DNA of 64,000 nucleotides from an uncultured Polaribacter sp. (GTDB taxonomy: Bacteria > Bacteroidota > Bacteroidia > Flavobacteriales > Flavobacteriaceae), in the NCBI GenBank assembly GCA_947497755.1, contig CANMHT010000006.1, forward strand, positions 62,001 through 126,000, in the 5' to 3' direction. Positions 25,335 to 34,789 of the stretch are shown in pieces. The notes beneath the pieces were generated by a model, which worked only from the letters and a program-made list of their open reading frames with translations, made no database searches and was not told where the DNA came from. Position 1 is the stretch's first letter. Each line of letters begins with the position of its first letter. Both the position numbers and the translations under genes were made by a program.

Positions 25335-26243
25335 TTATCCATTAATGGCTACCACTTCACTAATTTGATTTGGTAACATGTCTTTTAACATGGTTTCAAT
25401 TCCGTTTTTTAATGTAATTGTAGAAGACGGACAACCACTACAAGCACCTTGTAAAATAACGCTAACTACTTTTGTTTCTTTGTTGTAAGCTTTAAAAGCA
25501 ATATTACCTCCGTCAGAAGCTACAGCTGGTTTTATATATTCGTCTAAGATACTTACAATTTTAGCAGAAGTTTCATCTAGGTTTTCTGGTGCAATAGAAG
25601 TTGCTTCTGTAGTTGTGGCTACTTTTTTAGAAATTGCTTTTACAATCGTTTTATCTTCTTGTAAATAAGTGCGGATAAAGTTTCTTAATTCAGGATAAAT
25701 ATCATTCCATTCTACCATGTCAAATTTTGTAATTGAAACATAGTTTTCAGAAATAAAAACTTCTTTAACAAATGGGAAATGAAATAATTCTTGAGCTAAA
25801 GGAGAACTAGCGCTAGCCTCGTCTATATTTTTACATTCAACATCTACAGTAGTTAATGATTTGTTTGTTCCAAATTTCATTACTGAAGGATTTGGAGTCA
25901 CTTCTGCATAAACTTCTATAGCTTTCTTTTTTGAGACGCTACTATTAGCTTCTTTTACAACAACATTTCCGTCTTTTAAATAAGCTTCGATTTGCTCTCT
26001 AACTTCTTCTTGTACATCTTGCCATTCTACAATATCGTATTTTTGGATGGCAATAAAATTAGCGGTAACAAAAACTTTTTTTACAAAAGGTAGATAAAAT
26101 AATTGTTGTGCTAATGGAGCATTTTTAGCTTCATCTATATTATTAAATTCGTAACTACCACCATTAATCAAAGTGGTGTTGCTTACAAATTTTACAATTG
26201 TATTATTGTTGGTATTCTGAATTGAAATTGAAATTTCGCTCAT
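25335..26243 (-). CDS. NifU-type Fe-S scaffold with duplicated Nfu N-terminal domain
   Basis: A 302-residue iron-sulfur cluster carrier. It has two tandem Nfu-N domains: residues about 6-97 and 112-205 align to each other ([18 protein letters not shown] with [33 protein letters not shown] with [15 protein letters not shown]). Only the second has the classic TPNPSVMKF. Residues about 223-300 are the NifU C-terminal domain with Cys268-x2-Cys271 in [10 protein letters not shown], which binds a 4Fe-4S cluster between two monomers. Likely role is cluster transfer to apo-enzymes. It heads the ubiE-porT unit. Confidence 0.9.
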   Translation of the reverse strand: MSEISISIQNTNNNTIVKFVSNTTLINGGSYEFNNIDEAKNAPLAQQLFYLPFVKKVFVTANFIAIQKYDIVEWQDVQEEVREQIEAYLKDGNVVVKEANSSVSKKKAIEVYAEVTPNPSVMKFGTNKSLTTVDVECKNIDEASASSPLAQELFHFPFVKEVFISENYVSITKFDMVEWNDIYPELRNFIRTYLQEDKTIVKAISKKVATTTEATSIAPENLDETSAKIVSILDEYIKPAVASDGGNIAFKAYNKETKVVSVILQGACSGCPSSTITLKNGIETMLKDMLPNQISEVVAING

Positions 26244-26320
26244 AATTTTGAATAAACTATTCAGTATTTTTTCTGAATAAAATGTTTAGCAAAATTAAGC
26301 TAAAATTATGAATGAATAGC

Positions 26321-26355
26321 AAAGACCCTAAAGGTTTATTTCCTTTAAGGTCTTT
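26321..26355 (-). terminator. Probable terminator after the FadL-type gene
   Basis: AAAGACC...AAAGG (26321-26334) pairs with CCTTT...GGTCTTT (26342-26355), with one mismatched CT/AA step in the stem. The T run on the minus strand is short, so strength is uncertain. Confidence 0.6.
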
Positions 26356-26376
26356 CTTGTATTTAGGAGTGGTATT

Positions 26377-27762
26377 TTATAAGTTAATTGTAAGTGTAGC
26401 AGTGATCACTTGATTATCAATATTTAATTCAGCTGCATTCACTTGGTTGTATTGTGGGTAAAAATTATACAACTGTGTATTTGATTTGTTTTGATAAGCA
26501 AAATCTAATTTAGTATTTCCAAAAGTATAACCAGCACCGAAAGAATATCCTTTTATATTATCTGAAGAAATAGCATTGGCATCAGGACTTTGTTGATAGT
26601 GATATCCTCCTCGTAAACTCAATGCTTTAAATCGCCATTCAGATCCAACATTTAAAGTATACGAGTTTCTTAAGTCGGTATTAAAAAACTGATTTTCTGT
26701 ATTGAAATCTCCATTAGATAATTTCATTTTTTTATAACCATTAATTGTATAATCGGCACTAATTAATCCGCTTTTTCCAAAAATATAAGCTGCACTAAAT
26801 GTTGTTTTTGCAGGTGTTTTTAATTTGTAATTAAATACTTGAACTGGGAAATTGTTTCCAGAAGTATTGTCGTAAATAGTGTTGTTTCCTGAAACTCGTA
26901 TTTCAGTATCTCCTAAAAAACCATTGTTATCTACAATATTACTTTCTTCGTTTATTTCTGTAAACCAAATAGGAGTTTGATAAGAGAAACCTAAACGTAA
27001 ACTTTTAGAGGCTTTATAAATTGCCCCTGCACTTAAAGAAAACCCTGTACCTGTAGTAATGTTTTGTTGGTAAAACTTAGCATTCAAAATATTCCCGTTA
27101 CCATCATTATTCTGTTCTCTTAAGATAGAGCGTTGAGTAAACCTTAAGTCGTAAGTATTTACAGCGACACCTAGATGTAAGTCGTTTTGGTATACACCAG
27201 AAATTGCAAAGTTGTATTCAGCTAATTCTCCACTATAAGTATTATCAAAACTTTGAGACTCTGCATTTGTATATTGTGTTTTTGGAGTTCCAGTATCTAA
27301 AGGAAACTCTACAAAAGTTGCAAATCCACTATTTCCACTACTTATAAAATGATTGTCAAAATTATTCCTGATAGAATAGTTAAAGCTAAAAGCAAACTTA
27401 GACCATTCGCTGCTATCGTATGTTTTATAAACAAAAGCAGCTCCAGCTTGTGAAAAATCAAAGTATTCGTTTTGTGTAGTAACACTATTATTATAATATT
27501 TTGAAGTAATATCTGTAGTTCTAGAGTTTACAGAAGCTGTAAATAAACTGTGCTTAAAAACAGAAGCACCAGCAGGATTTATTTTAATGGCAGAAACATC
27601 TCCACCTAAAGCTCCGAATGCACCACTCATTGCTGTAAACCTAGCGGTACCGGCGTTGTTGTCTTTAGAGAATAATAAAGCTAAGTCTTGATATCCTAAA
27701 CTTTGTGAAAAATTAGGCAAAGAGATTGCACAAAAGAGTACAAATAATGTAACTTTTTTCAT
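26377..27762 (-). CDS. OMPP1/FadL/TodX family outer-membrane transporter
   Basis: A 461-residue outer-membrane barrel. It has a signal peptide (MKKVTLFVLFCAISLPNFSQ) and the family start, ALLFSKDNNAGTARFTAMSGAFGALGGDVSAIKINPAG, which forms the N-terminal plug/hatch of FadL-type channels. Alternating hydrophobic strands follow to an aromatic-poor C-terminus (NQVITATLTINL). Members import hydrophobic molecules such as fatty acids or aromatic hydrocarbons; the ligand here is unknown. It is 23 bases downstream of the Ser/Arg-rich lipoprotein gene, so the two are co-transcribed. Confidence 0.9.
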   Translation of the reverse strand: MKKVTLFVLFCAISLPNFSQSLGYQDLALLFSKDNNAGTARFTAMSGAFGALGGDVSAIKINPAGASVFKHSLFTASVNSRTTDITSKYYNNSVTTQNEYFDFSQAGAAFVYKTYDSSEWSKFAFSFNYSIRNNFDNHFISSGNSGFATFVEFPLDTGTPKTQYTNAESQSFDNTYSGELAEYNFAISGVYQNDLHLGVAVNTYDLRFTQRSILREQNNDGNGNILNAKFYQQNITTGTGFSLSAGAIYKASKSLRLGFSYQTPIWFTEINEESNIVDNNGFLGDTEIRVSGNNTIYDNTSGNNFPVQVFNYKLKTPAKTTFSAAYIFGKSGLISADYTINGYKKMKLSNGDFNTENQFFNTDLRNSYTLNVGSEWRFKALSLRGGYHYQQSPDANAISSDNIKGYSFGAGYTFGNTKLDFAYQNKSNTQLYNFYPQYNQVNAAELNIDNQVITATLTINL

Positions 27763-27785
27763 AATGTTGTTATGTTTAAATAAAT

Positions 27786-28889
27786 TTAATTTCTTCTTCT
27801 TGAACCGCTGCTTCTTGTACTAGAGCTATTTCTTGATGAACTAGAAGATCTCCTAACTGTTGAAGAGCTTCTTCTGCTTGAAGAAGAGTTTGATGACCTA
27901 TATGATCTTGATCTGTTTGAACTTGAAGAGCTTCTTCTATAACTACTGTTAGAGTTTCTTGTTGAAGATGATCTTCTACGATTTGACGAATTCACTGAAG
28001 AATTACGACGTCTTGTGTTAGAAGATCCATAGTTTACAGAACTATTTCTTCTTCTCGTTGTATTGATATTGTAGTTTCTATTAGAACTTCTTCTATTAGA
28101 ATAGGTATTGTTTCTTCTGCTATTATAGTTTGTAGCTCTTCTTGTTGTTGTTGTAGAATTACTTCTTCTATTAGAATAGGTATTATTTCTCCTGCTATTA
28201 TAGTTTGTAGCTCTTCTTGTTGTTGTAGAATTACTTCTTCTGTAATTAGTGTTTCTTTGTGTATAGGTATAATTATTTCTTTGATATCTATTGTTGTAAT
28301 ATCTTACGTTTCTATAATATACAGGTCTGTAAAAAGGGTGGTGATAATAGAATCCAAAATGTCTGTAATTACGATAATATCCGTAGTAATAAGGTTGATA
28401 AACGTAGTTTCCATAGAAACCATATCTAAAGCCCCACCTGTATCTCCAATAACGATAATCATCATCATAAATATCCCAATAGTTCCAATAGGTCCAATGG
28501 TTGTTCCAATATCTATTTCTAAAGTTAATGTTTACAATGACCTTGTCATCAGAAGAATTTCCCCAAGGGTCATTGTCAAAAGAATAATCGTCATCTAAAT
28601 TGTCATAAGAGTTATAATCATTAGGATCGGTAAAAACATCTGTGTCTTCAATAGCATTTAATTTGTCTAACTCTCTTTTAAAATAATTGTCATCAACTGT
28701 TGTTGCTTTTTTCTTCGATGTTACAATAACTACTTCTTCCTCTACAGTTTCTATAGGGTCTTCGTCATCGTATATTCCATCAGATGTATAAACACTTTGG
28801 TATGTACCACACGAAACTAAAACTGTTGCAGATATAAGTGATACAAAAAAGTAGCGAAAATTTCTTTTAGTAAAATGAGTTAGTTTCAT
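27786..28889 (-). CDS. Ser/Arg/Asn-rich lipoprotein with internal tandem repeats
   Basis: A 367-residue lipoprotein (lipobox LVSC, Cys27). The mature part has three zones: an acidic stretch (about 30-115, DDEDPIETVEEE, NLDDDYSFDNDP), an aromatic Tyr/Trp/Arg stretch (about 120-190, YRYWRYRWGFRYGFYGNY), and a long basic low-complexity tail (about 200-367) of Ser, Arg, Asn and Thr ending SGSRRRN. The tail holds tandem 24-25 residue repeats (RRATNYNSRRNNTYSNRRSN). Similar tails occur in many flavobacterial surface proteins, but I know no function. It may bind polyanions or wall material. Confidence 0.8.
   Translation of the reverse strand: MKLTHFTKRNFRYFFVSLISATVLVSCGTYQSVYTSDGIYDDEDPIETVEEEVVIVTSKKKATTVDDNYFKRELDKLNAIEDTDVFTDPNDYNSYDNLDDDYSFDNDPWGNSSDDKVIVNINFRNRYWNNHWTYWNYWDIYDDDYRYWRYRWGFRYGFYGNYVYQPYYYGYYRNYRHFGFYYHHPFYRPVYYRNVRYYNNRYQRNNYTYTQRNTNYRRSNSTTTRRATNYNSRRNNTYSNRRSNSTTTTRRATNYNSRRNNTYSNRRSSNRNYNINTTRRRNSSVNYGSSNTRRRNSSVNSSNRRRSSSTRNSNSSYRRSSSSSNRSRSYRSSNSSSSRRSSSTVRRSSSSSRNSSSTRSSGSRRRN
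28090..28240 (-). repeat. Tandem repeat of about 75 bases inside the lipoprotein gene
   Basis: The sequence TTAGAATAGGTATT recurs at 28096 and 28171, and the whole unit (24-25 codons) is repeated about twice with few changes. It is coding, in frame, and not a CRISPR array. Confidence 0.7.
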
Positions 28890-28940
28890 GATGAATCAAT
28901 TGATAGATTAATATTGTTTTGCAAAAAAATTAAACTTTGA

Positions 28941-28971
28941 TTGGGGTACTAATCTTTTTGCATTAGTTTTG
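28941..28971 (+). promoter_or_regulatory. Promoter for proS
   Basis: TTG (28941-28943), 20 bases, then TAGTTTTG (28964-28971). It fits the Bacteroidota consensus. The proS ATG follows at 29028. Confidence 0.55.
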
Positions 28972-29027
28972 TGCTGGATTAATAATCCACATTAAAGATA
29001 ACAAGTTTTGTGCCAAACTTTTAATAT

Positions 29028-30506
29028 ATGGGTAAAAAATTAACAAAGAGAGCAGTAGATTATTCTAAATGGTATAACGAATTAGTAGTAAGAGCTGACT
29101 TAGCAGAAAATTCTGCAGTAAGAGGTTGTATGGTAATTAAACCCTACGGTTTTGCTATTTGGGAAAAAATGCAGGCAGAATTAGATAGGATGTTTAAGGA
29201 AACAGGTCATGAGAATGCATACTTTCCTTTGTTTGTTCCTAAAAGTTTGTTTGAAGCTGAAGAGAAAAATGCTGAAGGTTTTGCAAAAGAATGTGCAGTA
29301 GTTACACACTATCGTTTAAAGAATGATGCTGAAAATAAAGGGAAACTGATTGTAGATCCTAATGCAAAACTAGAAGAAGAGCTAGTAGTTAGGCCTACAT
29401 CGGAAGCAATTATTTGGAATACCTATAAAGGATGGATTCAATCTTATAGAGATTTACCTTTATTAATTAACCAATGGGCTAATGTTGTTCGTTGGGAGAT
29501 GCGTACACGTTTGTTTTTAAGAACTGCCGAATTTTTATGGCAAGAAGGACATACAGCACATGCAACTAAAGAGGAAGCTGTGGCAGAAGCAAAGCAAATG
29601 CAAGAAGTATATGCAAACTTTGCAGAGAATTTTATGGCGATGCCAGTAGTTAAAGGAGCAAAATCTGAAAGTGAACGTTTTGCTGGAGCAGAAGACACCT
29701 ATACTATTGAAGCATTGATGCAAGATGGAAAAGCATTGCAAGCTGGGACTTCTCACTTTTTAGGACAAAACTTTGCTGAAGCTTTTGATGTAAAGTATAC
29801 CTCTAAAGAAGGAAAGCAAGAATATGTTTGGGCTACTTCTTGGGGAGTTTCTACACGTTTAATAGGTGGTTTAATTATGACACATTCTGATGATTTTGGA
29901 TTGGTGTTACCACCTAAATTAGCACCAATTCAAGTGGTTATTGTTCCTATATATAAAGGAGATGAGCAATTGGATGCTATTTCTGAAAGAGTAGATGGTT
30001 TTGTAAAAGAATTTAGAAAGAAAGGAATTTCTGTTAAGTTTGATAAAAGAGATACATTTAGACCAGGAGCAAAATTTGCAGAATACGAATTAAAAGGAGT
30101 TCCTGTTAGAATCGCTATTGGAGCAAGAGATTTAGAAAATAATACTGTAGAGGTAGCTCGAAGAGATACTTTAGAGAAGAATTCTGTTTCTCAAGATGAT
30201 GTTGTAAGTTATATAGAGAATTTATTAGAGGAAATTCAAGAGAACTTATTTAAGAAGGCTATTGATTACAGAAAAGAACATACAACAGAAGTAACTACTT
30301 TTGATGAGTTCAAAGATGTGATAGAGAATAAAGGTGGATTTGTATTAGCACATTGGGATGGTACAGAAGAAACAGAAGAAAAAATTAAAGAAATAACAAA
30401 GGCAACGATTAGATGTATACCTAATGATGCTGATTATGAGGAGGGTATTTGTGTTTATTCTGGAAACCCATCTGCCAGAAAAGTATTGTTTGCAAAAGCG
30501 TATTAA
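29028..30506 (+). CDS. proS: Prolyl-tRNA synthetase, archaeal/eukaryal type
   Basis: Charges tRNA-Pro with proline. The 492-residue class II synthetase has motif 2 region [31 protein letters not shown] and motif 3 [31 protein letters not shown], an anticodon-binding domain (about 285-390) and the extra C-terminal zinc-like domain ending in Tyr (VLFAKAY). The bacterial editing INS insertion is absent. This is the archaeal/eukaryal form, which is normal for Bacteroidota and some other bacteria. The C-terminal domain retains only one Cys pair-like element, with the extension still ending in the conserved Tyr. Confidence 0.96.
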   Translation: MGKKLTKRAVDYSKWYNELVVRADLAENSAVRGCMVIKPYGFAIWEKMQAELDRMFKETGHENAYFPLFVPKSLFEAEEKNAEGFAKECAVVTHYRLKNDAENKGKLIVDPNAKLEEELVVRPTSEAIIWNTYKGWIQSYRDLPLLINQWANVVRWEMRTRLFLRTAEFLWQEGHTAHATKEEAVAEAKQMQEVYANFAENFMAMPVVKGAKSESERFAGAEDTYTIEALMQDGKALQAGTSHFLGQNFAEAFDVKYTSKEGKQEYVWATSWGVSTRLIGGLIMTHSDDFGLVLPPKLAPIQVVIVPIYKGDEQLDAISERVDGFVKEFRKKGISVKFDKRDTFRPGAKFAEYELKGVPVRIAIGARDLENNTVEVARRDTLEKNSVSQDDVVSYIENLLEEIQENLFKKAIDYRKEHTTEVTTFDEFKDVIENKGGFVLAHWDGTEETEEKIKEITKATIRCIPNDADYEEGICVYSGNPSARKVLFAKAY

Positions 30507-30535
30507 AATTTTTTTTAAAAAAAATAAAAAAAGTG

Positions 30536-30565
30536 TTGCAGTATTTCAAAAACGTTGTATATTTG
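30536..30565 (+). promoter_or_regulatory. Promoter for tRNA-Glu and rpsT
   Basis: TTG (30536-30538), 19 bases, then TATATTTG (30558-30565). This is an excellent match to the Bacteroidota promoter, placed 39 bases before the tRNA. Confidence 0.75.
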
Positions 30566-30604
30566 CACCCGCAATCACGATATAATACATATCACAATTG
30601 TAAT

Positions 30605-30676
30605 GGTCCGTTCGTCTAGGGGTTAGGACGCCAGGTTTTCATCCTGGTAACACGGGTTCGATTCCCGTACGGACTA
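30605..30676 (+). tRNA. tRNA-Glu (anticodon UUC)
   Basis: A 72-base cloverleaf. The acceptor stem GGTCCGT (30605-30611) pairs with ACGGACT (30669-30675) with one G-U pair; the anticodon arm is CCAGG-TTTTCAT-CCTGG with anticodon TTC; the T arm is ACGGG-TTCGATT-CCCGT. The discriminator base is A. CCA is not encoded. It shares a promoter with rpsT, 29 bases downstream. Confidence 0.97.
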
Positions 30677-30705
30677 CAAGTTTTAAATAAACTAAAATTA
30701 AGATT

Positions 30706-30957
30706 ATGGCAAATCATAAGTCAGCTTTAAAAAGAATTAGAAGTAACGAAGCGAAGAGATTAAGAAACAAGTATCAGCATAAGACTACAAGAAATGCTGT
30801 AAGAAACTTGCGTGCAATGGAGGATAAGAAGGAAGCTGAAGCGTTATTACCTAAAGTTGTTGCTATGTTAGATAAGTTAGCAAAGAACAACATTATTCAC
30901 CAAAACAAAGCTGGTAACTTAAAATCTAAATTAGCTAAGCATGTAGCAGCTATGTAA
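30706..30957 (+). CDS. rpsT: 30S ribosomal protein S20
   Basis: An 83-residue basic helical protein binding 16S rRNA. It begins [21 protein letters not shown], the family start, and ends [16 protein letters not shown]. It is transcribed with the upstream tRNA-Glu from one promoter and ends at a clear hairpin terminator, so tRNA processing would release the rpsT mRNA with a leader of about 29 bases. Confidence 0.97.
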   Translation: MANHKSALKRIRSNEAKRLRNKYQHKTTRNAVRNLRAMEDKKEAEALLPKVVAMLDKLAKNNIIHQNKAGNLKSKLAKHVAAM

Positions 30958-30984
30958 TTTTAGTTATTTACAAAATTTAAAAAG

Positions 30985-31012
30985 TGTTCTAATTTTTAGA
31001 ACATTTTTTTTT
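30985..31012 (+). terminator. Terminator after rpsT
   Basis: TGTTCTAA (30985-30992) pairs with TTAGAACA (30996-31003) around loop TTT, followed by nine T. Confidence 0.88.
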
Positions 31013-31107
31013 GTTATTTATATTAATATATCAGTTTTTTTATAAAAGTATTGCTGGTTAATTTGGTCAGTAAAAACCCAATGATATGTTACTATGTGCT
31101 AAATTGA

Positions 31108-31131
31108 GTAGGTAAATGATGTTTTACCTAC
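31108..31131 (-). other. Hairpin overlapping the rodA stop codon
   Basis: GTAGGTAAA (31108-31116) and TTTACCTAC (31123-31131) form a perfect 9-base stem that includes the rodA stop codon at 31128-31130. There is no U run after it, so it is more likely an mRNA 3' end stabiliser or weak terminator. Confidence 0.45.
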
Positions 31132-32405
31132 CAGTCATAACTTTTATTGGCATCGAGCTTAACAAAAATAAATAATAGTAGGGTAAATCCCCAAAGAGAA
31201 GAACCTCCATAGCTAAAAAAGGGTAGAGGAATTCCGATAGTTGGTAGTAATTGAATTACCATACCAATATTAATAATAACATGAAAGAATAAGATCGAGG
31301 CAAGTCCATAGCCATAAATTCTTCCAAATTTGTTGTTATGAGTTTCTGCAAGATATATGATACGATAAAGTAGTAACATAAATAGGATAACAACAAAAGA
31401 TGTACCTATAAAGCCCCATTCTTCTCCTACAGCACTAAAAATATAATCGGTATCTTGTTCCGGCACAAACTTTCCTTGTGTTCTATCTCCTTCTAAAAAA
31501 CCTTTTCCAGAAAATCCACCAGAACTAATGGCTTGAATAGATTGCTGTGTATTGTATCCAATCTTTTTGGTGTCTTTAGAAATTCCTAAAAGAATGTCAA
31601 AACGATCTCTATGATGCTGTTCAAAAATATTATTATAAGTATAACTTGTACTAAAAACAAAAATGCCTAGTATGGCATAAAGACTTAATACTTTTGGCCA
31701 GTTAAATTTTAAATAACCTTTATTCCTTTTTAAAAAGTAAAGGACAAAAATACTAACCAAAGTAAAAGCGAACAGGGTTACTTTTATAGGTCCAAATAAT
31801 AAGGTGGTTAAAAAAAGAATGATTGCTATAGAACCAATAAGAATATAATTTAAAGTTAAGCCTTCTCTATTTAGAACAAAGAAAAAAGAGAGGTATACTA
31901 AAACAGATCCCATGTCGGGCTGTAAAGCAATAAGTCCAGCAGGTAAAAAGATAATGATAAAGGCTTTTATTTGGTTTTTAACCAATTTTAAATTGTATTG
32001 TTTATCACTTAGTAATTTAGCTACTGCAAGAGCTGTAAATGCTTTTGCAAACTCTGAAGGCTGTAGCCCCATAAAACCAAAGTTGTACCAAGATGTTGCT
32101 CCATTAATGTTTTTTCCAAAAAGGAATAAACCTAATAAAGAACCTATAGATATAAAGTAAAAAATACTAGCAAATCGTTCGTAAAACTTTGAGTTAAAAA
32201 AGAGCGTAAAGATGATTAGTGGTACACAAAGAGCAATCCAAACCAATTGTTTTCCATAGCGTGTAGTTAGGTTAAAGATAGGGATGTCTTCTTCTGTTAC
32301 AGAAGTAGCATAAATGCTCATCCATCCAAAAGCAACTAATAAAACGTAAAGAATTACCAGTGTCCAATCTATTCCGTAAAAGATGTTGTTTTTTTCAGCT
32401 CTCAA
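31128..32405 (-). CDS. rodA: Rod-shape SEDS glycosyltransferase RodA
   Basis: Polymerises lipid II into glycan strands for side-wall elongation, paired with PBP2. The 425-residue protein has about ten membrane segments and SEDS signatures: GATSWYNFGFMGLQPSEFAK and QPDMGSVLVY in the middle, GFLEGDRTQGKFVPEQDTDYIFSAVGEEWGF in the large loop, and PFFSYGGSSLWGF near the end. It overlaps mrdA by 4 bases and is the last gene of the mreB-mreC-mreD-mrdA-rodA operon. Confidence 0.96.
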   Translation of the reverse strand: MRAEKNNIFYGIDWTLVILYVLLVAFGWMSIYATSVTEEDIPIFNLTTRYGKQLVWIALCVPLIIFTLFFNSKFYERFASIFYFISIGSLLGLFLFGKNINGATSWYNFGFMGLQPSEFAKAFTALAVAKLLSDKQYNLKLVKNQIKAFIIIFLPAGLIALQPDMGSVLVYLSFFFVLNREGLTLNYILIGSIAIILFLTTLLFGPIKVTLFAFTLVSIFVLYFLKRNKGYLKFNWPKVLSLYAILGIFVFSTSYTYNNIFEQHHRDRFDILLGISKDTKKIGYNTQQSIQAISSGGFSGKGFLEGDRTQGKFVPEQDTDYIFSAVGEEWGFIGTSFVVILFMLLLYRIIYLAETHNNKFGRIYGYGLASILFFHVIINIGMVIQLLPTIGIPLPFFSYGGSSLWGFTLLLFIFVKLDANKSYDW

Positions 32406-34285
32406 TCTTTAAATTCTTCTTTTGGAGTTATTATTTTTTGATCATAGATATCTTGTAAGCTAAGATTGATCATATTGTTTTCTATCCATTTTCTTCTTTT
32501 TCCAGTGATTTTTTTAGTTAAGTATTTCTCGATTAACAAACTGGTAATTGGTCCAGCAATAACAGATCCATAACCACCATTTTCTACAAATACCGCAATA
32601 GCAATTTTAGGATCTTTTTTAGGAGCAAATGCAATTAAAATAGAATGATCTCTTAATTGTTTAATAACGCCATCTACTTTTATAAAGTTTTCTGAAGTTC
32701 CTGTTTTACCCACAATTTCAATACCATCAACTCTACTAGAGGTTCCTGTACCGTCTTTAAATACTTCGTGCATTCCTTCAATAATTGGAGGGAAAAACTT
32801 AGGATCTATAGTTGTGTGTTTACGTTCTGTGTATTTTGTGATAGAAATAGGCTTTCCGTTTATTTTTTTAATGATATGAGGTGTATAATAGAATCCTTTA
32901 TTAGCAATTGCTGCGGTAACATTTGCAAGTTGAATTGGTGTAGTAAGTACTTCTCCTTGTCCAATTGCATTAGAGATGTTAGTAGTTGGTCCCCATCTGT
33001 ACTTATAGCGATTGTCATAATATTTTCCATCGGGGATTAATCCTTTTTGACCAGAAGGTAAATCATAACCTAAATAGTTTCCTAAGCCAAAACTCTTTAC
33101 ATGTTTGCTCCATTGATTCATTCCAATAGTTGCATTCTCTGCTTTGTCAATAATTTTTCGATAGGCATTAGAAAAATAACTATTACAAGATTTTGCAATG
33201 GCTTTGCTCAGGTTAATTCCGCCTCCGTATGTGTCACAGTGACATTTCTGAAAAGCATTAGGTCTATTTCCATAGCGATATCCTCCAAAACAAGAAACGG
33301 TTATATGTGGATTGATAACTCCTTCTTGTAAACCTATTAATGCATTGATAAGTTTAAATGGAGAACCAGGAGGATAGGTAGCTTGTAAGCCTCTGTCATA
33401 CATTGGTTTGTTGTGTTTGTCGCCAAATAATCTTACTGAATTTGGCGCTCTTTGTCTACCTACCATTTCATTTGGATCATAAGTTGGAGAAGAAACCAAG
33501 GCTAATATTTCTCCACTACTTGGTTCAATAGCAACAATTCCTCCACGTTTCCCTTTCATTAAAGTTTCTCCGTATTGTTGTAGTTCTGTATCTATTGTTA
33601 AAGTAATGTCTTGGCCATTTTGTGCTAATGTGTCGTGCACTCCATTTTTAAAAGAGCCAATAATTTTATTAAGTCGATCTCTCTGTAAAAAACGTTTTCC
33701 TTTAATACCTCTTAAAACAGAATCGTAAGATTTTTCTATACCTAAAGTACCGATTAATTCTCCTTGTTGATATTTCTTGTTTTTTCTAAGTTCAGATTCT
33801 TTTACTTCACTAATATATCCAAGCACATTAGCTGCAGAGGCAATAGGATAATTTCTAATACTTCTTTTTTGTATGTAAAAACCTTTAAATTTATGGAGTT
33901 TCTCTTGTAAAAAAGCAAAATCTTCTTTGGCTAATTGTTTTAAAAATACCGAAGGTAGCCAAGGAGAATACCTATTGGCAGTTGCGTATTTTTTCTTAAA
34001 ATATTCTTTGTTAATTTTTAATAATTTACAAAATTCAAGAGTATCTAAAGGTTCTACTTCATTAGGAATAACCATGACATCATAAGAAAGTTGATTGGCT
34101 ACAAGTAGTACACCGTTTCTGTCATAAACATAACCTCTTTCTGGGAAATCATATACAGTTTTTACGGCAGCACTGTTGGTTAGATCATTATTACCCCCAT
34201 TCAATATTTGTAATTGAAATAGTCGGCCGATGATGATTAATCCCGCAAGAGTGATTAAAAAATAGAGTAAAAAGCTACGCTTCAT
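32402..34285 (-). CDS. mrdA: Penicillin-binding protein 2
   Basis: Transpeptidase of the elongasome, cross-linking strands made by RodA. The 627-residue protein has one N-terminal membrane segment (5-25), a pedestal/dimerisation region (about 45-200) and the transpeptidase domain with S308-x-x-K311 in YPPGSPFK, SCN at 366-368 and KTGTS near 530. The catalytic motifs are complete. The CFGGYRYGNRPNAFQKCHC stretch (332-350) with a Cys/His cluster lies beside the active site, in the area where E. coli PBP2 binds zinc. It abuts mreD and overlaps rodA by 4 bases. Confidence 0.96.
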   Translation of the reverse strand: MKRSFLLYFLITLAGLIIIGRLFQLQILNGGNNDLTNSAAVKTVYDFPERGYVYDRNGVLLVANQLSYDVMVIPNEVEPLDTLEFCKLLKINKEYFKKKYATANRYSPWLPSVFLKQLAKEDFAFLQEKLHKFKGFYIQKRSIRNYPIASAANVLGYISEVKESELRKNKKYQQGELIGTLGIEKSYDSVLRGIKGKRFLQRDRLNKIIGSFKNGVHDTLAQNGQDITLTIDTELQQYGETLMKGKRGGIVAIEPSSGEILALVSSPTYDPNEMVGRQRAPNSVRLFGDKHNKPMYDRGLQATYPPGSPFKLINALIGLQEGVINPHITVSCFGGYRYGNRPNAFQKCHCDTYGGGINLSKAIAKSCNSYFSNAYRKIIDKAENATIGMNQWSKHVKSFGLGNYLGYDLPSGQKGLIPDGKYYDNRYKYRWGPTTNISNAIGQGEVLTTPIQLANVTAAIANKGFYYTPHIIKKINGKPISITKYTERKHTTIDPKFFPPIIEGMHEVFKDGTGTSSRVDGIEIVGKTGTSENFIKVDGVIKQLRDHSILIAFAPKKDPKIAIAVFVENGGYGSVIAGPITSLLIEKYLTKKITGKRRKWIENNMINLSLQDIYDQKIITPKEEFKD

Positions 34286-34789
34286 TTATTTCTTTTTTCT
34301 AATAATAAAAGTTCCTAAAAAAAACAAAACTGCAGTAAAAATACTTGAGTATAAGGTGTTTGTTAAAACGCTTAAAAAGTTTTGTGTGCTAAAGTTAGCT
34401 AAAGAAAATAAAATGAAGTGGTGAATAAGTATTAAAATTATCACATAATTGAAAACTTTTCCAAATGGCTCTTGGTGCAAATTGAAAAGTAAATAATCTT
34501 GTTCTGTCTTTTTAAATATTACTCGAACTAAAAATAATCTTATATATGCTATAAATAGTAGTGCAAAAGCATTAATCCCTCCAGAATCAGAAAAGAAATC
34601 AATCGAAATTCCTAATAAAAAAGTAAGGAAAAGAAAGAGGTAGCGTTCTTTTTGTAAAGGGTAAAAAATAACAAAAGCGATATATAAATAAGGGTTGATA
34701 TAACCTAAAAACAGAATATTATTAAATACAAATACTTGTAAGAATAGTAGTGATAAAAACAAAAAGGCAATGTAAATAACTCTATTCAT
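34286..34789 (-). CDS. mreD: Rod-shape-determining protein MreD
   Basis: A 167-residue membrane protein with about five segments, the expected size and polarity for MreD. The sequence is poorly conserved; the assignment rests on hydrophobicity, the ISIDFFSDSGGINAFALLFIAYIR segment, and position between mreC and mrdA. Its start overlaps the mreC end by 8 bases, and its stop abuts mrdA. It links MreC and the synthases in the membrane. Confidence 0.88.
   Translation of the reverse strand: MNRVIYIAFLFLSLLFLQVFVFNNILFLGYINPYLYIAFVIFYPLQKERYLFLFLTFLLGISIDFFSDSGGINAFALLFIAYIRLFLVRVIFKKTEQDYLLFNLHQEPFGKVFNYVIILILIHHFILFSLANFSTQNFLSVLTNTLYSSIFTAVLFFLGTFIIRKKK

Noticed and set aside
28090..28240. Repeated 72-75 base units as a CRISPR array
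   Set aside because: The repeats are in frame within a coding gene, have no unique spacers and encode a low-complexity protein tail.
30507..30535. A/T homopolymer run after proS as a terminator
   Set aside because: It has no GC stem, so I cannot support a rho-independent terminator there.
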